From: Tubiluchus corallicola
Lineage: Eukaryota > Priapulida > Priapulimorpha > Priapulimorphida > Tubiluchidae
Length of the DNA: 64,000 nucleotides
Assembly (NCBI GenBank): GCA_030141605.1
Contig: JAQGDQ010000582.1
Span: 1 to 64,000 of the forward strand
Direction: 5' to 3'
Under the pieces are notes generated by a model that was given only the letters and a program-made list of their open reading frames with translations, was not told the DNA's origin and searched no databases. The position numbers and the translations under genes are program-made. This document shows positions 38,515-51,242 of the stretch, piece after piece (position 1 is the stretch's first letter; every line of letters starts with the position of its first letter).

Positions 38515-38832
38515 CTGACGGAAAGAGAGAAAGTGAAAAAGAAGGCAGCAAAGGAGATAATGAGAGGTGTATCATAAAGATAAAGTAACAGCAGATAAAG
38601 TAAGATTAACTAAAATTACATATCTATCCAGTCAAACTTTAAGTACTGCTTCCAGTTATAGCAAGTGCTAAAGTTTCCACTATAATAAGAGTTTTAACAG
38701 AAATACGTTCAACCACCGTTAAACAGAAACACATTCGTTCAACTGATAATGAGCAGACTACTGAATAAGATTTGAATAACAAGGAGAATGTGAGGTAGCA
38801 CGACAAATGCGGGTAACGTAGCTAGTTTGCAG

Positions 38833-39495
38833 TTATTTGCAAGCCACAAAGCAAGTTGTCGAATTGTCGACAATCACTTCTTCTTTCAGCTTCTTTTCAC
38901 CACAGACTGACCCAGCTGGTTCACAGGAATGAGCGAAACTGTAATGTCCGGTTTGAGTACCGCAAGGTTTGCATTGTAGTCGACGCCAATCGCCCCATTT
39001 TCCGATAGCAGGAGGACCCGCAGAGGCATCCGTGACGTGTGGTTCAACCAAGACAACGGGTTCGCTATCTCCACACACTTTGTTGATACATGTAGTTGGC
39101 TTGGACTCTTGTAATCCTTTCCCCTGACAGGCGACAAGGTTCCTAGGACAGAGGTACTCAGTGCAGTTTTGTTCGTCACTGCCATCATCACAATGTAGCT
39201 TCCCATCACATCTGAATCTCTCCCAGTAGCACTGTCGTTTATTTGTGCAAGTGTAAAAATTATCTCTACACCAGGAAGACGTGCAGTTCTTGATCAGGAT
39301 GTAGCCGATCTGGTTACATTGTTGGTAATCGCTGCAAGAGAAGACGTCTGTCATGCACTGGACTTTCACACCAGGGTACTGGTCTAAGCACTCGTAGCAA
39401 TTCGATGAGCCAGCTGAAGTCTCTTGGCAGTGTTTCTGTCCTAGCCATGAGGAGATAAGCGCTGCAAAGACGATAAAGTTTCCAAGTTTTTCCAT
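38833..39495 (-). CDS. Secreted protein with one LDLa domain and a TSP1-like C-terminal region
   Basis: A single uninterrupted frame of 220 residues starts at ATGG with G at -3. Two codons for Asn and Asp precede this ATG in frame after a TTG, but no earlier ATG is used. Residues 1-19 form a signal peptide (FIVFAALISSWLG core). A cysteine-rich region follows (C33, C36, C47, C54, C60, C71). The LDL-receptor class A domain covers about 76-111, with Cys at 76, 83, 89, 96, 102, 111 and the calcium motif CDDGSDEQNC. Residues 167-200 (WGDWRRLQCKPCG) look like a short thrombospondin type 1 repeat. There is no membrane segment, so it is probably secreted. The function is not known. The coding frame has no intron, unlike the neighbouring genes. 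It could also be one exon of a larger gene, but it has its own signal peptide and stop. Confidence 0.8.
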   Translation of the reverse strand: MEKLGNFIVFAALISSWLGQKHCQETSAGSSNCYECLDQYPGVKVQCMTDVFSCSDYQQCNQIGYILIKNCTSSWCRDNFYTCTNKRQCYWERFRCDGKLHCDDGSDEQNCTEYLCPRNLVACQGKGLQESKPTTCINKVCGDSEPVVLVEPHVTDASAGPPAIGKWGDWRRLQCKPCGTQTGHYSFAHSCEPAGSVCGEKKLKEEVIVDNSTTCFVACK

Positions 39496-40154
39496 GTCGT
39501 TTTCCAATCAGCTAAAAGTTTGTGAAGTTGAGGCGCTATATCATTTTTACCACTGAGTAAGACGCCAGAAATTAAAGCTATAATTTTATTATTATAATCT
39601 GGATAGCCGTTCTACGCTGTCCCCAAATCAGTTCACTGCTACGTTGGAACAAATTATAAATCAGAAAAACTTAGAACGGAAGGACAGTTGGTGTAAAACT
39701 ATTGTGTCTGCCATTGTTTCGGTTTTTCGAAAATTTGAGGCTTACCGGGCTTTTTCCAGCTATGTTAACTTGCCAAGTAACTTGCAAACTTGTTCATGCT
39801 AGAAAGCAAAACTTCCTGAGAGTTAATCTCCAACGCTGACACATTTTTCTCTAGCTCTTTTTGAAACTATGCATTAAATGCGACTCGAGAGTCACTCATT
39901 TAAAAATGTCGTTTTATTGTACGAAAGCGCAACTTATTCTTTTACCTTTATAAATCTAAAAGGCGGTAACCAAAAACAGCACAGCAATGATACGAAATTC
40001 TTTCGCAACAAAGCTTCTCTGTTGAGAGCAAAATAAAATTCTTTGTTCAGAATTAGAACTATAATCTCTAACATCTAGAGAAAGACATAGGAAACCAAAA
40101 AAGCAAAATATGAAATATGTAATGTTACTTAATTTACGTGAGCAAATTCGTAGT

Positions 40155-40162
40155 CTCTCTCC

Positions 40163-40226
<64 letters not shown>

Positions 40227-40260
40227 CTCTTTCTCTCTCTCTCTCTTTCCCCCTCTCTCT

Positions 40261-40297
<37 letters not shown>

Positions 40298-40410
40298 TCT
40301 CTCGCTTTCTCTTTCTCCTCCACCTTTCTCATCTCCTCCGTCTCTCCCTCTCTCATCGTCTTTTCTCTCTTTAACTCATTCTCTCTCTGTTCTCCTTTCT
40401 CTCAGGCATC
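40155..40410. repeat. Imperfect (CT)n microsatellite
   Basis: Polypyrimidine tract of CT and CTTT units. The Ser/Leu-rich and Arg/Glu-rich frames over it are artefacts. Confidence 0.97.
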
Positions 40411-40961
40411 TCACTCACTTCTCTAGTTCTGATCTTTTCCATAACCAAGTGACATGTAGGAGTTTGCGACGTTTTTTGTTCACTCTACTGACCTATTCCT
40501 GCAAAACCACCATCATTGCTCATTCTGCCCAGTCCAGGCTGCTCCAATAATCTCACACTTCTTCAACAGTGCGTCTCTTTGTATGAAAATCACTAGCATT
40601 TATCCCGTATTTACTTTTATAATGTAGCAGACAGTGGTTCTTCTGTGAGGGAATGTTTGTTCCCGACTCATACAAAACTAGGGATACGTCTTTTCGTCAC
40701 AAAAATCCTGTTTTGCCACTAATCTTTCACTGCAGTGTAGCATCTAATTGAAAACCTACCTACCTGGAAACCTGACACGGGTAAAAGCCCCGGCTAATTA
40801 TCGGCTCATATAAAGGGAAACTGGCTTAAATCTGTACCTGCTATTTCAGATCACTCTTATCAGTTTACTTTCACTTTCGGAAAGCACAAGCATCGCATTA
40901 TTTAAAAAAAAGATGCACCTGTGTCATAAAATCACGTGCTATAATCACAAATCTATAGTTA

Positions 40962-41582
40962 GTGCAAAACAGGACGCTTTTCATATTCTAACCCATTTTG
41001 AAGTACGGTAAAAAGCATACATTTTAACACATATAATAATGCCAAAGCATTTCTGATAATTAAATAATTGGTTAAAAACTTAATTAACGGTGGGCGGTCG
41101 AACTAGTGATGACGTCACAAACGAACACTATTTTCAACAGCACAAACATTCCATGAACGTGTTGAACGTGTTTGCGAAAGTGAAAATTGAAGTACAGTGC
41201 TACTGCACAACATTCAGTGTGATATACAAAACTCGGCAAATTTTAAGATAAAAACTCAAATTTCAAATTAACCGCTATCCTCACGCATGAGCTCTCGAAC
41301 GTGTGTATTACGTCAGAAACGAACACATCTAAACTGTGAGGTACAGCACCTGTTTTTTATGCAACGCGCTTCCGAAATGCAGGCGCTAGTGCCCGTCTAA
41401 CTAACAAATGCAGAAATGCATGCAACAGCGAAGAACTAGCCGCGGGAACACGAAATTACTTTAGTGTGGTAATAATTCTCTCACGTAGGTCATTCTTTAA
41501 AAAATAGTATGTTCCTTTTCAATATTTTAAAGACTAGATTATTCTGACCTACTGTTTAGGACTGGGTCCGGTTTTCCTTTAA
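40962..41582 (+). mobile_element. MITE family B, copy 6
   Basis: It starts AGTGCAAAACAGGACG and ends GGGTCCGGTTTTCCTTTAA. Full-length body with the GATGACGTCACAAACGAACA block. Confidence 0.9.
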
Positions 41583-41739
41583 CTTTCTGAAGCAGTCCAT
41601 ACTTACTTGGCTCAGCATTTATATGGTATCCATACAATTATTAAACAAATTATTACATATTTAGCTCATTATAATTCGTTGATAGCTATTAATTTTAACA
41701 CTTTTATATAATTATTAGATAAGAAAAGCCTATAGATAC

Positions 41740-42280
41740 TGGGGGTGACCATTCTCTATCAGAAAGCGAATTCGAATCAAACTTTTGACTTCCGAACTCG
41801 AGTCAAACCTAATTTCACGATTTCGAATCCGAATCGAATTCGGATAATGCGTATTGCTTGACTTTGTTCTACAGTAAAAACACTAAAAATTATCATAAAA
41901 AAACAAGAAGCGGCAGATTGCTCACGTCGATGGATTTCACGCAAAACGATTTCAATGGAACATCTCTAATTCTGAAAGATACTTCATCTTAGAGAGTAGC
42001 TAAGGACTAAAGCGTTTGGCAGCAGGAGATTAGCAGTGTTATGTCCTTTGACGAATGGACACATAATATGATATGAACGATGATAAAAGCACTAATATTT
42101 GTTTAAAAATTGTGCAAAGAATTCGCATTAAATTGTTATGTTTGCATGCCTTTTCAAACGCTTTAATGATAAAGAACGTACAAAGTTGAAATCTTGACAT
42201 ATTCGAATCTATAATTTTTGGTTCGAATGGTATGCGAATTAAAAAACTCGTTCGAACTCGAATGCTCGATGCTCACTCCT
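41740..42280. mobile_element. hAT-type MITE with 8-base target duplication
   Basis: ATAGATAC at 41732-41739 is repeated at 42281-42288. The inner ends are TGGGGGTGACCA on the left and GCTCACTCCTA on the right, a short imperfect inverted repeat. Sub-terminal GAATTCGAATC/TTCGAACTCGAAT words are inverted relative to each other. It is 541 bases long with no transposase. Confidence 0.88.
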
Positions 42281-42785
42281 AATAGATACGGGCTAAAATG
42301 GTTCGTTGTACATTAATCAATTATTATACAGAAATTTTTTTAAAAGAAGTTGGCCAAAATGCATTTGGTGAAAGTAATAGACATTTTTGCAGGAACAAGC
42401 TAACCTGTACGTTTCGAAATATTGCTGCCAACAAGCTGAAGAACAATGATCATGACAGTGAGATATCAGTTGCTGGGGCTCAGTACGAAAGACATACAGA
42501 CATACAGACTGATTTTTAATACATCAACCATCGCAACACTGTAGTCAATGTAGTGTATGTGTTTGACAAAGTTTTGCTGGTTGCTCGGTTACTTGGGTCT
42601 TCTTAGTCTTGTTTTAATCAGGAGAAAAGAGTTTAAGTAGTTTCACAGCTAATAAATCATACATGAGTGCACTGTTTGCGAAGGCATGCAGCACTAGATA
42701 ATGTGCTACCTCTGCATTAATGTTGCTAACACAGCTAAAGGCAATGCTTTTTGGAACAGACAAAGAGAGGTATGTGAATTACAAC

Positions 42786-43109
42786 AAAGAAATTTGTCTA
42801 GACATCCTGCATGTTCATGTTCATGTTTACGTTCATGTTGCTGTTATGGTAGTCGTTATTGTTGTCATCGTCATTGTCGTTGTCATTGTCAATGTCATTT
42901 TTGTTTTTGTTGTTGTTGTTGCTGCTGTTATTGTTGTTGTTGTTGTTGTTCTTGTTGTTGCTGCTGCTGCTGCTGCTGTTGCTGTTGCTGTTGCTTTTGC
43001 TGCTGCTGCTACTGCTACTGTTATTGTTGTTGTTGTAGTCGTCGTCGTCGCGACATCGTCGTCGTCAATAATTATAATAATGACGACGACGACATCGCCG
43101 TCGTCATTA

Positions 43110-43140
<31 letters not shown>
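42786..43140. repeat. Triplet-rich tract (GTT/GCT/GTC/GAC/ATT) with an internal hairpin
   Basis: The tract runs from GTTCATGTT words through (GTT)n, (GCT)n and (GTC)n, then (GAC)n and finally (ATT)n/(TTTA)n. Around 43036-43104 the GTCGTCGTC and GACGACGAC runs are inverted and could pair. Poly-Cys and poly-Val frames are artefacts. Confidence 0.92.
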
Positions 43141-43689
43141 TTTTATTTCAGCCTTGTAAAGTTCATAAAACAAAAAATAATAATGAGACAAGTAAAAACA
43201 TACAGTGTTAGTTTACAGAAACATAGTAAGCTTACGTACAAGAAAATGTTAATTTAGGCACTCTAACTGTTGTTATGTAAAGAGAGACCTCTATTAGTGG
43301 AAATTGTAATTTCTTGTTTTAAAATGTCAATATTTTTCTGTGGCTAGCATGCAGTTTGTTCCGGGTTCGAATCTCATAGGAACAAAAAGTTTTGCAGGTT
43401 CTCTAACTTGCGCGTTTATGATTACAAAAAACACAAACGCAGTTATCACAGGTACTGGCTTGCTAAAGTTTCTTTGTCAACTATTTATATAAAAGCGGTT
43501 GCTTATAATTCAATTTTTCTGTAATTAGTAAATTAATTGTAAGAATTAAACTTTTCATGACTTACATTCACACTGCTACTCTTTTCTGCAGCGTAAGTTA
43601 CCTCTTGCCTCGTCCAAAGCGCAATTTGTATAAAATAGAAATCTATATAATAGTTATTCATGTAGAAGCTAAAGTGGTACTGCTGTTTC

Positions 43690-44150
43690 ACATTCATTTT
43701 GGAGTATTGTACTCCAACTTGGAATCCTTATTTACTAAAAGATCTTGATTTGGTTCAAAATGTTCAGCGGTATTTTTAGCTCGCAGATTATTCGCTACGT
43801 GCATCATGGCCGTATGTCATTCACTGACCGATTACCATTTATAAATCTTGAGCCACTTGAACTTCGTCGAATACACTGTGATTTGACAATGTGTTATTCC
43901 ATACACAGTGCTACAGACAAAGATGTATTTTTTAGCAAAGCACCTTTATCTAATGTAACCAGGAATCACCGCTTGAAGTTACAGCCCACTCTTTGCCCAC
44001 TTGATTGTATTACAAACTTTTCTTAAACAGAATAATTAGAATTTGGAATGAACTTCGTGAGTTTATCGGCGGTGCCTCCTTGATCTGTCCACAGAGTAGC
44101 AAACGTTTTAACAAAACATTTAAAAGATTTAAACCTTAATAGTCATTCAT
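43690..44150 (+). mobile_element. LINE 3'-end fragment
   Basis: Read over shifting frames: GVLYS/ILEYCTPTWNPYLLKDLD near 43700, then LPFINLEPLELRRIHCDLTM and KAPLSNVTRNHRLKLQ. This is the usual order at the C-terminus of CR1/L2-like ORF2. Stops and frameshifts show it is dead. Confidence 0.75.
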
Positions 44151-45230
44151 CTTTTCACAGACATATGTAAGTAGCCTTGGCTGTTTGTGCTGTTAACCGT
44201 ATTCTTTTAACTAGCCAATTTCATCTGCAAAATTTATATCTGTGCTGTACATACATTTTATCTTGGTTTCGTATTTTATACTTTCTTGTAAATATTTTTA
44301 ATACATTTTAATAAGGATTGCGTATTAAAACGTAATTTTATAAATCAGCCACTACCAACACAAATCAAGCTTGTTCATTTACCGTTGACGTAATAGTAAT
44401 ACTTATTACAACCAACAATTTGATTTATGTGACGTTCTCTAGATAATTATATCAAGTTATGAAGGCAAAAAGCGACAGACACGTGTGCAATCGTTTATCA
44501 TGAGCATATCGATGGTAGTCATGGTGAACCTTTACACAGCGCCCATGTTTTATGCATTTATGTGATGTAGAGAGTGCTGTAAAAGGTGCCCTAACCTCTC
44601 ACTTATCTTACAGTGAGAGTAAGAATCTTGAATATAATTGTTAGTAAACACTGACATAATGTGTTATTCATTGTATTCGCGGACTGGTGTATTTTCATTA
44701 TGCGAGCCACTTTGTGGTTTGAGCAGTACTGTATATGTGTCCTTTCAGTCAAAACTCATACGAGAGATACAAGACTTCGCGGAGTGAAGATAACAGCTTG
44801 GCTTAATTCATGGAAATCTGGTGAAGTGATTATTACAACTAGAGGGGCACCTTGCTGTTATTACATGATCACTGCAAACTGTCAAACTTTGGCCAGAGAT
44901 GGACCAAACTTCATGTTTCTCGTCTTCTGGACAGATTAAGACGAGTCGTTGAACATGGGTGATCCATTGCCGTTATAGTTACCGTAACGTTGTGGAACAA
45001 TTGTCTAATTATCTAAACAGTGTTGTGTTAAGTGAGCAAATGTAAATTTTTAATACTCTCCGAGTTAAACTAGATGCTACTTGTCCTAATAGTCTTATTT
45101 TCAGACCTTTCAGCAAAGTTAGACCTCTTACGCCTATTGCACGCATTGGCCGGGAAAAATTTTAGTCAAGAAATTTCCTCTCCTAATCATAATCCTAATC
45201 CTAATCCTAAGTCACGGTGCCCTTCAAATG
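44151..45230. other. Intergenic, nothing recognised apart from a short CCTAAT run
   Basis: Four tandem TCCTAA-like hexamers lie at about 45179-45210. They resemble a telomere-like word but are too few to call. The frame at 44661-44939 has no family features. Confidence 0.4.
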
Positions 45231-46226
45231 TCAAAAACTTTTACTTTTCCAGAAGCTTTCGCCCTTCACGGACTTTGTCAGCTGTAAGGGAGATACAATA
45301 ACAAAAATCATAAAAACCATTTATAGGCGTTTATAAAGCAGGTAGGTCAGTTTTGGTTGTTTTCAAGATCTAGGCCATACAATTTCAGGGATATTTGTCA
45401 GCAGTTTCATTTTGATTTTGGTTTCTTAACTAGTAATTGTAATATTTCTTCTAATTTAGTTTTAAATACAGTTTATTAAAGGAAAACCGGACCCAATCTT
45501 AATCTGTAGGTCAAAACAATCTACTGTGAATTATTGAAAGGAAACATACTATTTTTTTCAAGAATGACTTACGTGAAAGAATTATTACCACACAAACACA
45601 ATTTCGCGTTCGACCCACTAGTTCTTCGCTGTTACATGCATTTCGCCATTAGCTAGTTAGACGGGCACTGGCACCTGCATTTCGGAAACGCATGGCACAA
45701 AAAATAGGTGTTGTCCCTCTCAGTTCAGGTGTGTTAATTTGTGAATTCACACGTTCGACAGCTCATGCATGAGCACAGCGGTAAATTTAAAATTTGAATT
45801 CTTATATTAAAACTTGTTTAGTTTTAGTACAACACACTGAATATCTTACAGTGGCATTGTACTTCAATTTTCGCTTTCGCAAACACGTGCAACACGCTTG
45901 TGGAATATTTTTGATGTTGAAAATTGTGTTAGTTTGTGATGTCAACACCAATTTGGTTCACCCGGCATTAATTAAGTTTTTAATTTGCTACGTAATTATC
46001 AGAAACGCTTTTGCAGTATTAATTATCTTAGAATGTATACTTTTTACTTGAAAATGGGGTAGTATATCCTGTCTTCCTTTAATGAATTTTGTATCTCTTA
46101 TTTTAATGTCATTGTATACTTGCACTTTACATGTAGTTTTATCTGTAATTTTTATGATTTTTATTATTGTATCTTTACCTTACAGTCCGCGAAGGACGAA
46201 CTCTCCTGGAAAAATGAATGTTTTTG
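45231..46226. mobile_element. Fold-back type element, family E, interrupted by a family B MITE
   Basis: The left arm 45231-45315 and right arm 46148-46226 are inverted copies: TTTCCAGAAGCTTTCGCCCTTCACGGAC and AGATACAATAACAAAAATCAT on one side, their complements on the other. The interior is split by the family B copy at 45476-46082. The arm core is related to the hairpin at 32655-32856. Confidence 0.75.
45476..46082 (-). mobile_element. MITE family B, copy 7, nested in family E
   Basis: TTAA|AGGAAAACCGGACCC at the left and GTCTTCCT|TTAA at the right, so TTAA is present at both edges as a likely target duplication. The full-length body is in reverse orientation. Confidence 0.9.
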
Positions 46227-48033
46227 AGATTTAAGGGGCACTTTGTTTTCTTTATGATTACGACCATGGCAAGTAGCAGAAGAGTACTATATTATTTTCA
46301 AACAAATTTCCTCTCAATTAAGACAGCAGTAGTTAGACCAGCAAACACTAGACACTACTACAGGCTGGTCAGCACCACTTCCGCTAAAATGGCAAATACG
46401 CTATCGAAAAAAGTCAATTTGTTCGGCGTCACAACAAATTTACTTCGTAGTAACAGTTAATATAAACAGGTTTAATGTCTGTATAATTAATGTGCATATG
46501 TTAGAACTGTTAGAATGGTCTACAGCTTTTCATCTGCCTGGCTTTTTATTAGCAATTAAAGATTACTTACGGTAAATAGAAATTTCTTATAAAAGCTTTC
46601 GATTTTTCTTAAACACTTTTCTTAAAAACGCTACGTACTAATCCTACAATGTCATTCCAGACATTTAAAACATAATTACAGAGACGCTGAACGTTGAGCA
46701 CGCCACCTGGTGAAGACTAGCGCCTACCTAGCCCTGATTACTCTTATGATGAGATTACTATGTGTTTTCTGATAGCTATAACACGTGATCGATGCAGTGA
46801 GCCAATCTGATATCTATAATTAAATTCTTACACTGCATTAACAGTACCCGCTGGCTTCATGCGAATGCTACAGAGATTCAGGTGCGAATGGTAACATCGT
46901 GCATCAGTGTGTGCTATGTTACGTGGCTTCAAGGTTCAGTTTTACTCTGCAGTCTAGTGGAAGCCAAATATTTAATAATAAAAAGAAGCTGTGTGTTTTA
47001 TGCATCGTTACAATTGCTATAAACAAAGAACTGTACTATCGAGAATAGTCAAAAGGTTGTTAAAAGTAAGAGTTCAAGATGGTGACGTCACGAAGTGTCA
47101 TTTGAGTAACAAGTGAAGCCATTTGTGCCTTAATGAATCATCTGAACAGGTATCAACAGGTGAAACATGGGATGCTGTCCTGCAAAGTACTGTAGCTCAT
47201 GGGATTTAGGTAACTGTTATTAGTTTAATATCATTCAATAACAAATGTGTAGATTTCGATACCAGTGTCGCTCACGTGATAGATTACACGAAACATATGG
47301 CGCCACATGTTGCTAAGAGGCAGGTATCAGTTGCAAATTTTGCAAGCCAGTAGTTTTTTCTTGCAACTTTGCTGGGTAGGCCCTGAGGTTCTCCTTTTTC
47401 TGGGTTTCATTCTAAAAAGTATTTTCCATCGGCAAAGGTTGCAAGGTTCAAACGACTAGCTTTAATTGCGTTCATTTGGATGAGATACATTGTCTATGTC
47501 TATCAATGACGCGATTATTTTGAGGCTTGAGCTTACGCCATTATCCAAAAATGGAGCTCATTTTCTATCTAGGTCCTTGAGAAACGTCCGGAAATTTTTC
47601 TCTAGAATCGTATCAAACAAATGTGTCAAGTAGATTCCCAATACCCCCACCTCCTCGGCATCCCACTCCTTCCGACTGAACTAGAAAGACTTTCAAATAC
47701 TGGGACAAAATAAGGCAAACATGGGTGACGGTCTAACAGCGGCACTCGTAACTCTATAACTCTTTTCATCTGTCCAGAAGGACCAGTCTAACAAGACCTG
47801 AAACTGCACAGTTCCAATTATTACCACATTTTCTCGCTTCAACCTTAGCAATCGGAGCAATTGGTTTAAAAATAGAATGAATTAGATCACCATTGCAGAT
47901 TTAGCATTATCCTGCCGAGAATGGATTAACATCTGAGATCATGGATGATAGTTTACATGTTATTGGTCCAGTTGTGCACCACACTTGATCTTATAATTCA
48001 ATAACAAACCTATAAGTAAATGCCTAGATTTTA
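46227..48033. other. No gene recognised
   Basis: AT-rich sequence upstream of the first espin-like exon seen. The N-terminal (ankyrin) exons expected for this family were not found here. Frames are short and not protein-like. Confidence 0.45.
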
Positions 48034-48650
48034 TTAAAGGAAAACCGGACCCAGTCCTAAACTGTAGGTCAGAATAATCTACTCTTTAAAATATTGAAAC
48101 GGAACATACTATTTTTTAAAGAATGACTTACGTGAGAGAATTTTTACCACACTAAAGTAATTTCGTGTTCCCGCGCCTAGTTCTTCGCTGTTTCATGCAT
48201 TTCGGCATTTGTTAGTTAGACGGGCACTAGCGCCTGCATTTCGGGAACGCATTGCATAAAAAACAGGTGCTGTACCTCACAGTTCAGATGTGTTCGTTTC
48301 TTACGTAATACACACGTTCGAGAGCTCATGCGTGAGGATAGCGGTTAATTTGAAATTTGAGTTTTTATCTTAAAATTTGCCGAGTTTTGTATATCACACT
48401 GAATGTTGTGCAGTAGCACTGTACTTCACTTTTCGCTTTCGCAAACACGTTCATGGAATGTTTGTGCTGTTGAAAATTATGTTCGTTTATGACGTCATCA
48501 CTAGTTCGAACGCCTACCGTTAACTAAGTTTCTAACCTATTGTTTAATTGTCAGAAATGCCTTGGCATTATTATATGTGTTAAAATTGATACATTTTACG
48601 GTACTTCAAAATGGGGTAGGATATGGAAAATCAGCCTGTTTTGCTTTATT
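48034..48650 (-). mobile_element. MITE family B, copy 8
   Basis: It starts TTAAAGGAAAACCGGACCC and ends CAGCCTGTTTTGCTTTA. Reverse orientation and full length; very close in sequence to copy 6. Confidence 0.9.
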
Positions 48651-48686
48651 TACATTAAAGCGAGATTAAATGCTTTAAAAATTTAC

Positions 48687-49019
48687 TTACAATAGCGATG
48701 TGTATAACAAACTCAGCGGGGTAGAACGCATATAACGCATTGTTATCAGTTTGTTGTTTGGGTCTCCTTTATCAAGATCAGTGAGACTTTTGCTTGGAAA
48801 GTAATGGAATTTTGTTGGTTTATTTGATATTTGCATAGCGGCTTTTGCATTTTCTAGTAACTCGATAAAGGTTTTTGATAAATTATAAACATGTATGTAT
48901 ACCAAAAAAATTTCGAGAGATACAAAAGTTTTGGCAAACCCAGGAATTGAACTTGTAGTCAAGTTGAGATTCCAAACAGATGGAAGCGTATTTCTGAATG
49001 TTATTGGCAACATGCGCAT
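48687..49019 (-). other. Open frame of 110 codons, unrecognised
   Basis: An ATG-started frame lies between two family B MITEs. It contains SLTDLDKGDPNNKLITMRYM, which looks somewhat protein-like, but there is no known domain, signal or splice evidence. It may be part of a transposon. Confidence 0.2.
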
Positions 49020-49107
49020 TGATCACTCATTACATTGATACACAATTAGCTGTCTTTAAAATTATCATAAGGTAATAGAATAGAGAAAATGATAAATTAA
49101 AGATAAG

Positions 49108-49670
49108 TTAAAGCAAAACAGGATGATTTTTCATATCCTACCCCATTTTGAAGTACGGAAAATGCATACGTTTAAACTAATATAATAATGTCAAAGCAGT
49201 TCTGATAATTAAATAATAGATTAAAATTTTAATTAACGGCGGCTGAACTCAACTATTTATGACAAACGAACATAATTTTCAACAGCCAAATCATTCCATG
49301 AGCGTGTTGCACGTGTTTGCGAAAGCGAAAATTGAAGTACAGTGCTACCGCAAGATATTCAGTGTGTTGTACTAAAACTCGGCAAGTTCAAATTTCAAAT
49401 TTACCGCTGTGCTCACGCATGAGCTGTCGAACGTGTGTAGTTCGTCACAAACTAACACATCTGAACATGCAACGCGCTTCCGAAATGCTGGCGCTAGTGC
49501 TCCTCTAACTGTCAAGTGGCTAAATGCATGTAACAGCGAAGAGCTAGCCGCGGAAACGGAAATAATTCTTTCACGTCAGCCATTCTTTAAAAAATAGTAT
49601 ATTTGCTTTCAATATTTTAAAGAGTAGATTGTTTTGACCTAGTTTAGGACTGAGTCCGGTTTTCCTATAA
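49108..49670 (+). mobile_element. MITE family B, copy 9
   Basis: It starts TTAAAGCAAAACAGGATG and ends GAGTCCGGTTTTCCTATAA. Small internal deletions relative to copy 6. Confidence 0.9.
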
Positions 49671-50457
49671 ACAGTGTATCGATTAAATAGCTTCTTGCGT
49701 AAGTGCTATTAAATAAGCACACATCTCCATTTTTAAGTAGGCAGAATTGTAGCATGTCATCTTATCGGCTTGTGCCAACAAACTTTATCATCTAACAAAA
49801 TCGTAAATATGTCATGTTGGTTAGACTTTGTGACCTATCTAACAATATCGCAGGAGTGTCGTGATAGGATTTCATATTTTTCAATACGTTCTAACTATTT
49901 TTGCGCCAACAAAAATAGCAGTCAAACAAAAGTTGCTGTACTTCAAAGGATTTTGTTGGCGATTTTTGTTAAAAGTTGGCCGACATTGTGCGCTACTGTC
50001 CTTGCGCAATTTTATATTTTCGTTTTCATCGACTTTTTATAGTCCGAGATTGTTTAGCTATTTGCTTATTGTAAGACCTGTTTGGGCTTAGGGATGTATA
50101 TAAGTATCCTGGCATGGATGTAAAGTTTCCAGGTTTTTCGTGTGTATTTTTCATACCATCACTCGCTATTAACAGAAAGAGAAAGCATAACAAAAGAGAG
50201 CCGAGTTTTACATGATTCTAACCGGTTCTACAAATAGAGATCCCTAGTGTAATTATGCTCATCATTTTTCAACATAACAAGAGCAGGTAGATAATAGACC
50301 TAATTAAATTAGTGACATTCCAGTATGTGTTAATGTAACCTGAACGCAATACACCATCCACAGGAAGCAAGCCTAGGGACAGGTGGGAAAATGCGTTCAC
50401 AGCTGAACTGTAGATTACACTCTTACTGTTAAACTTTAAATTTTATTTATGTTTTGT

Positions 50458-50990
50458 TCTAGTGGTTGTCTGGCTGGCTGGCTGGTTTGTTGGTTGGTTG
50501 GTTAGCTGGTTGACTGGCTGGCTGTGGTTGGTTGGTTGGCTGGCCGGTTGGTTAGGTAGTTGACTGGTTTGTTAGGTTGGCTGGTTAGTTGATTGCTTAG
50601 TTTACTGGTCGGTCGGTCAGTAGTTTGTAAATTGATTGGTAAGTTTATTAATTAGTTGACTGTTTGGTAAATGGACCTACTTGGTTGTTAGTTTGTTGGT
50701 TGGCTGGCTGGTTGGATGGTTGGGTAGTCGGCTGGTTTGTTAGGTGGGCAGTTTGTTGGTTGGTTCATTGTCTGGTTGGTTGGTTGGTTAGTGATTTGTT
50801 GGTTGACTGGTTTATTGACTAGTAGCTGGCTGCTTAGTAAACAGACCTAGTATTTGGTTGTTGGTTTGCTGGTAGGCTGGCTGGTTGGTTGGTTCGTTAT
50901 CTTACATTATATAGTACATCTAGTTGGCTGGTTAATTTGTTGGCTGTTTGGTAAACGGACCTAGCACTTGGTTGTTGATTGTTCAGTTGA
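50458..50990. repeat. Imperfect GGTT/GGCT tetranucleotide tract
   Basis: Long run of TTGG, CTGG and TTGT words with irregular insertions. No coding potential. It lies just upstream of the first espin-like exon seen. Confidence 0.9.
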
Positions 50991-51242
50991 AGGGTTAAAT
51001 AACCGACAGGTCACTTCCATGATCTACAAACCAACCAGTTACTGGACTGACTGATTTAATGACTAAATACAAAGTTTTGTTCCCACATCCTTCCTTTTTC
51101 GAGTATGTTAGTTTATGTAATGTATTGAGCAGAAAATGGACTGGACACAGAAAATAAAGGGCTTTTCCTCAAACAGGAGCAAGAGCTTTTTCATACTTAG
51201 TGTTAATGTGTGTTGTTAAGTGTTGATTGCTTTTACTTTCAG

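Noticed and set aside
40110-40550. Ser/Leu-rich frame of about 146 codons
   Set aside because: It is the (CT)n microsatellite read through.
42701-43211. Cys-rich and Val-rich frames of about 150 codons
   Set aside because: They come from the triplet-repeat tract. Composition changes with the repeat type, and there are no splice or start signals.
43355-43385. GGGTTCGAATCTC as a tRNA gene or SINE B box
   Set aside because: No A box at the right distance and no cloverleaf, so a chance match is likely.
45179-45210. CCTAAT repeats as an interstitial telomere
   Set aside because: Only about four units, and the hexamer differs from the common TTAGGG repeat.
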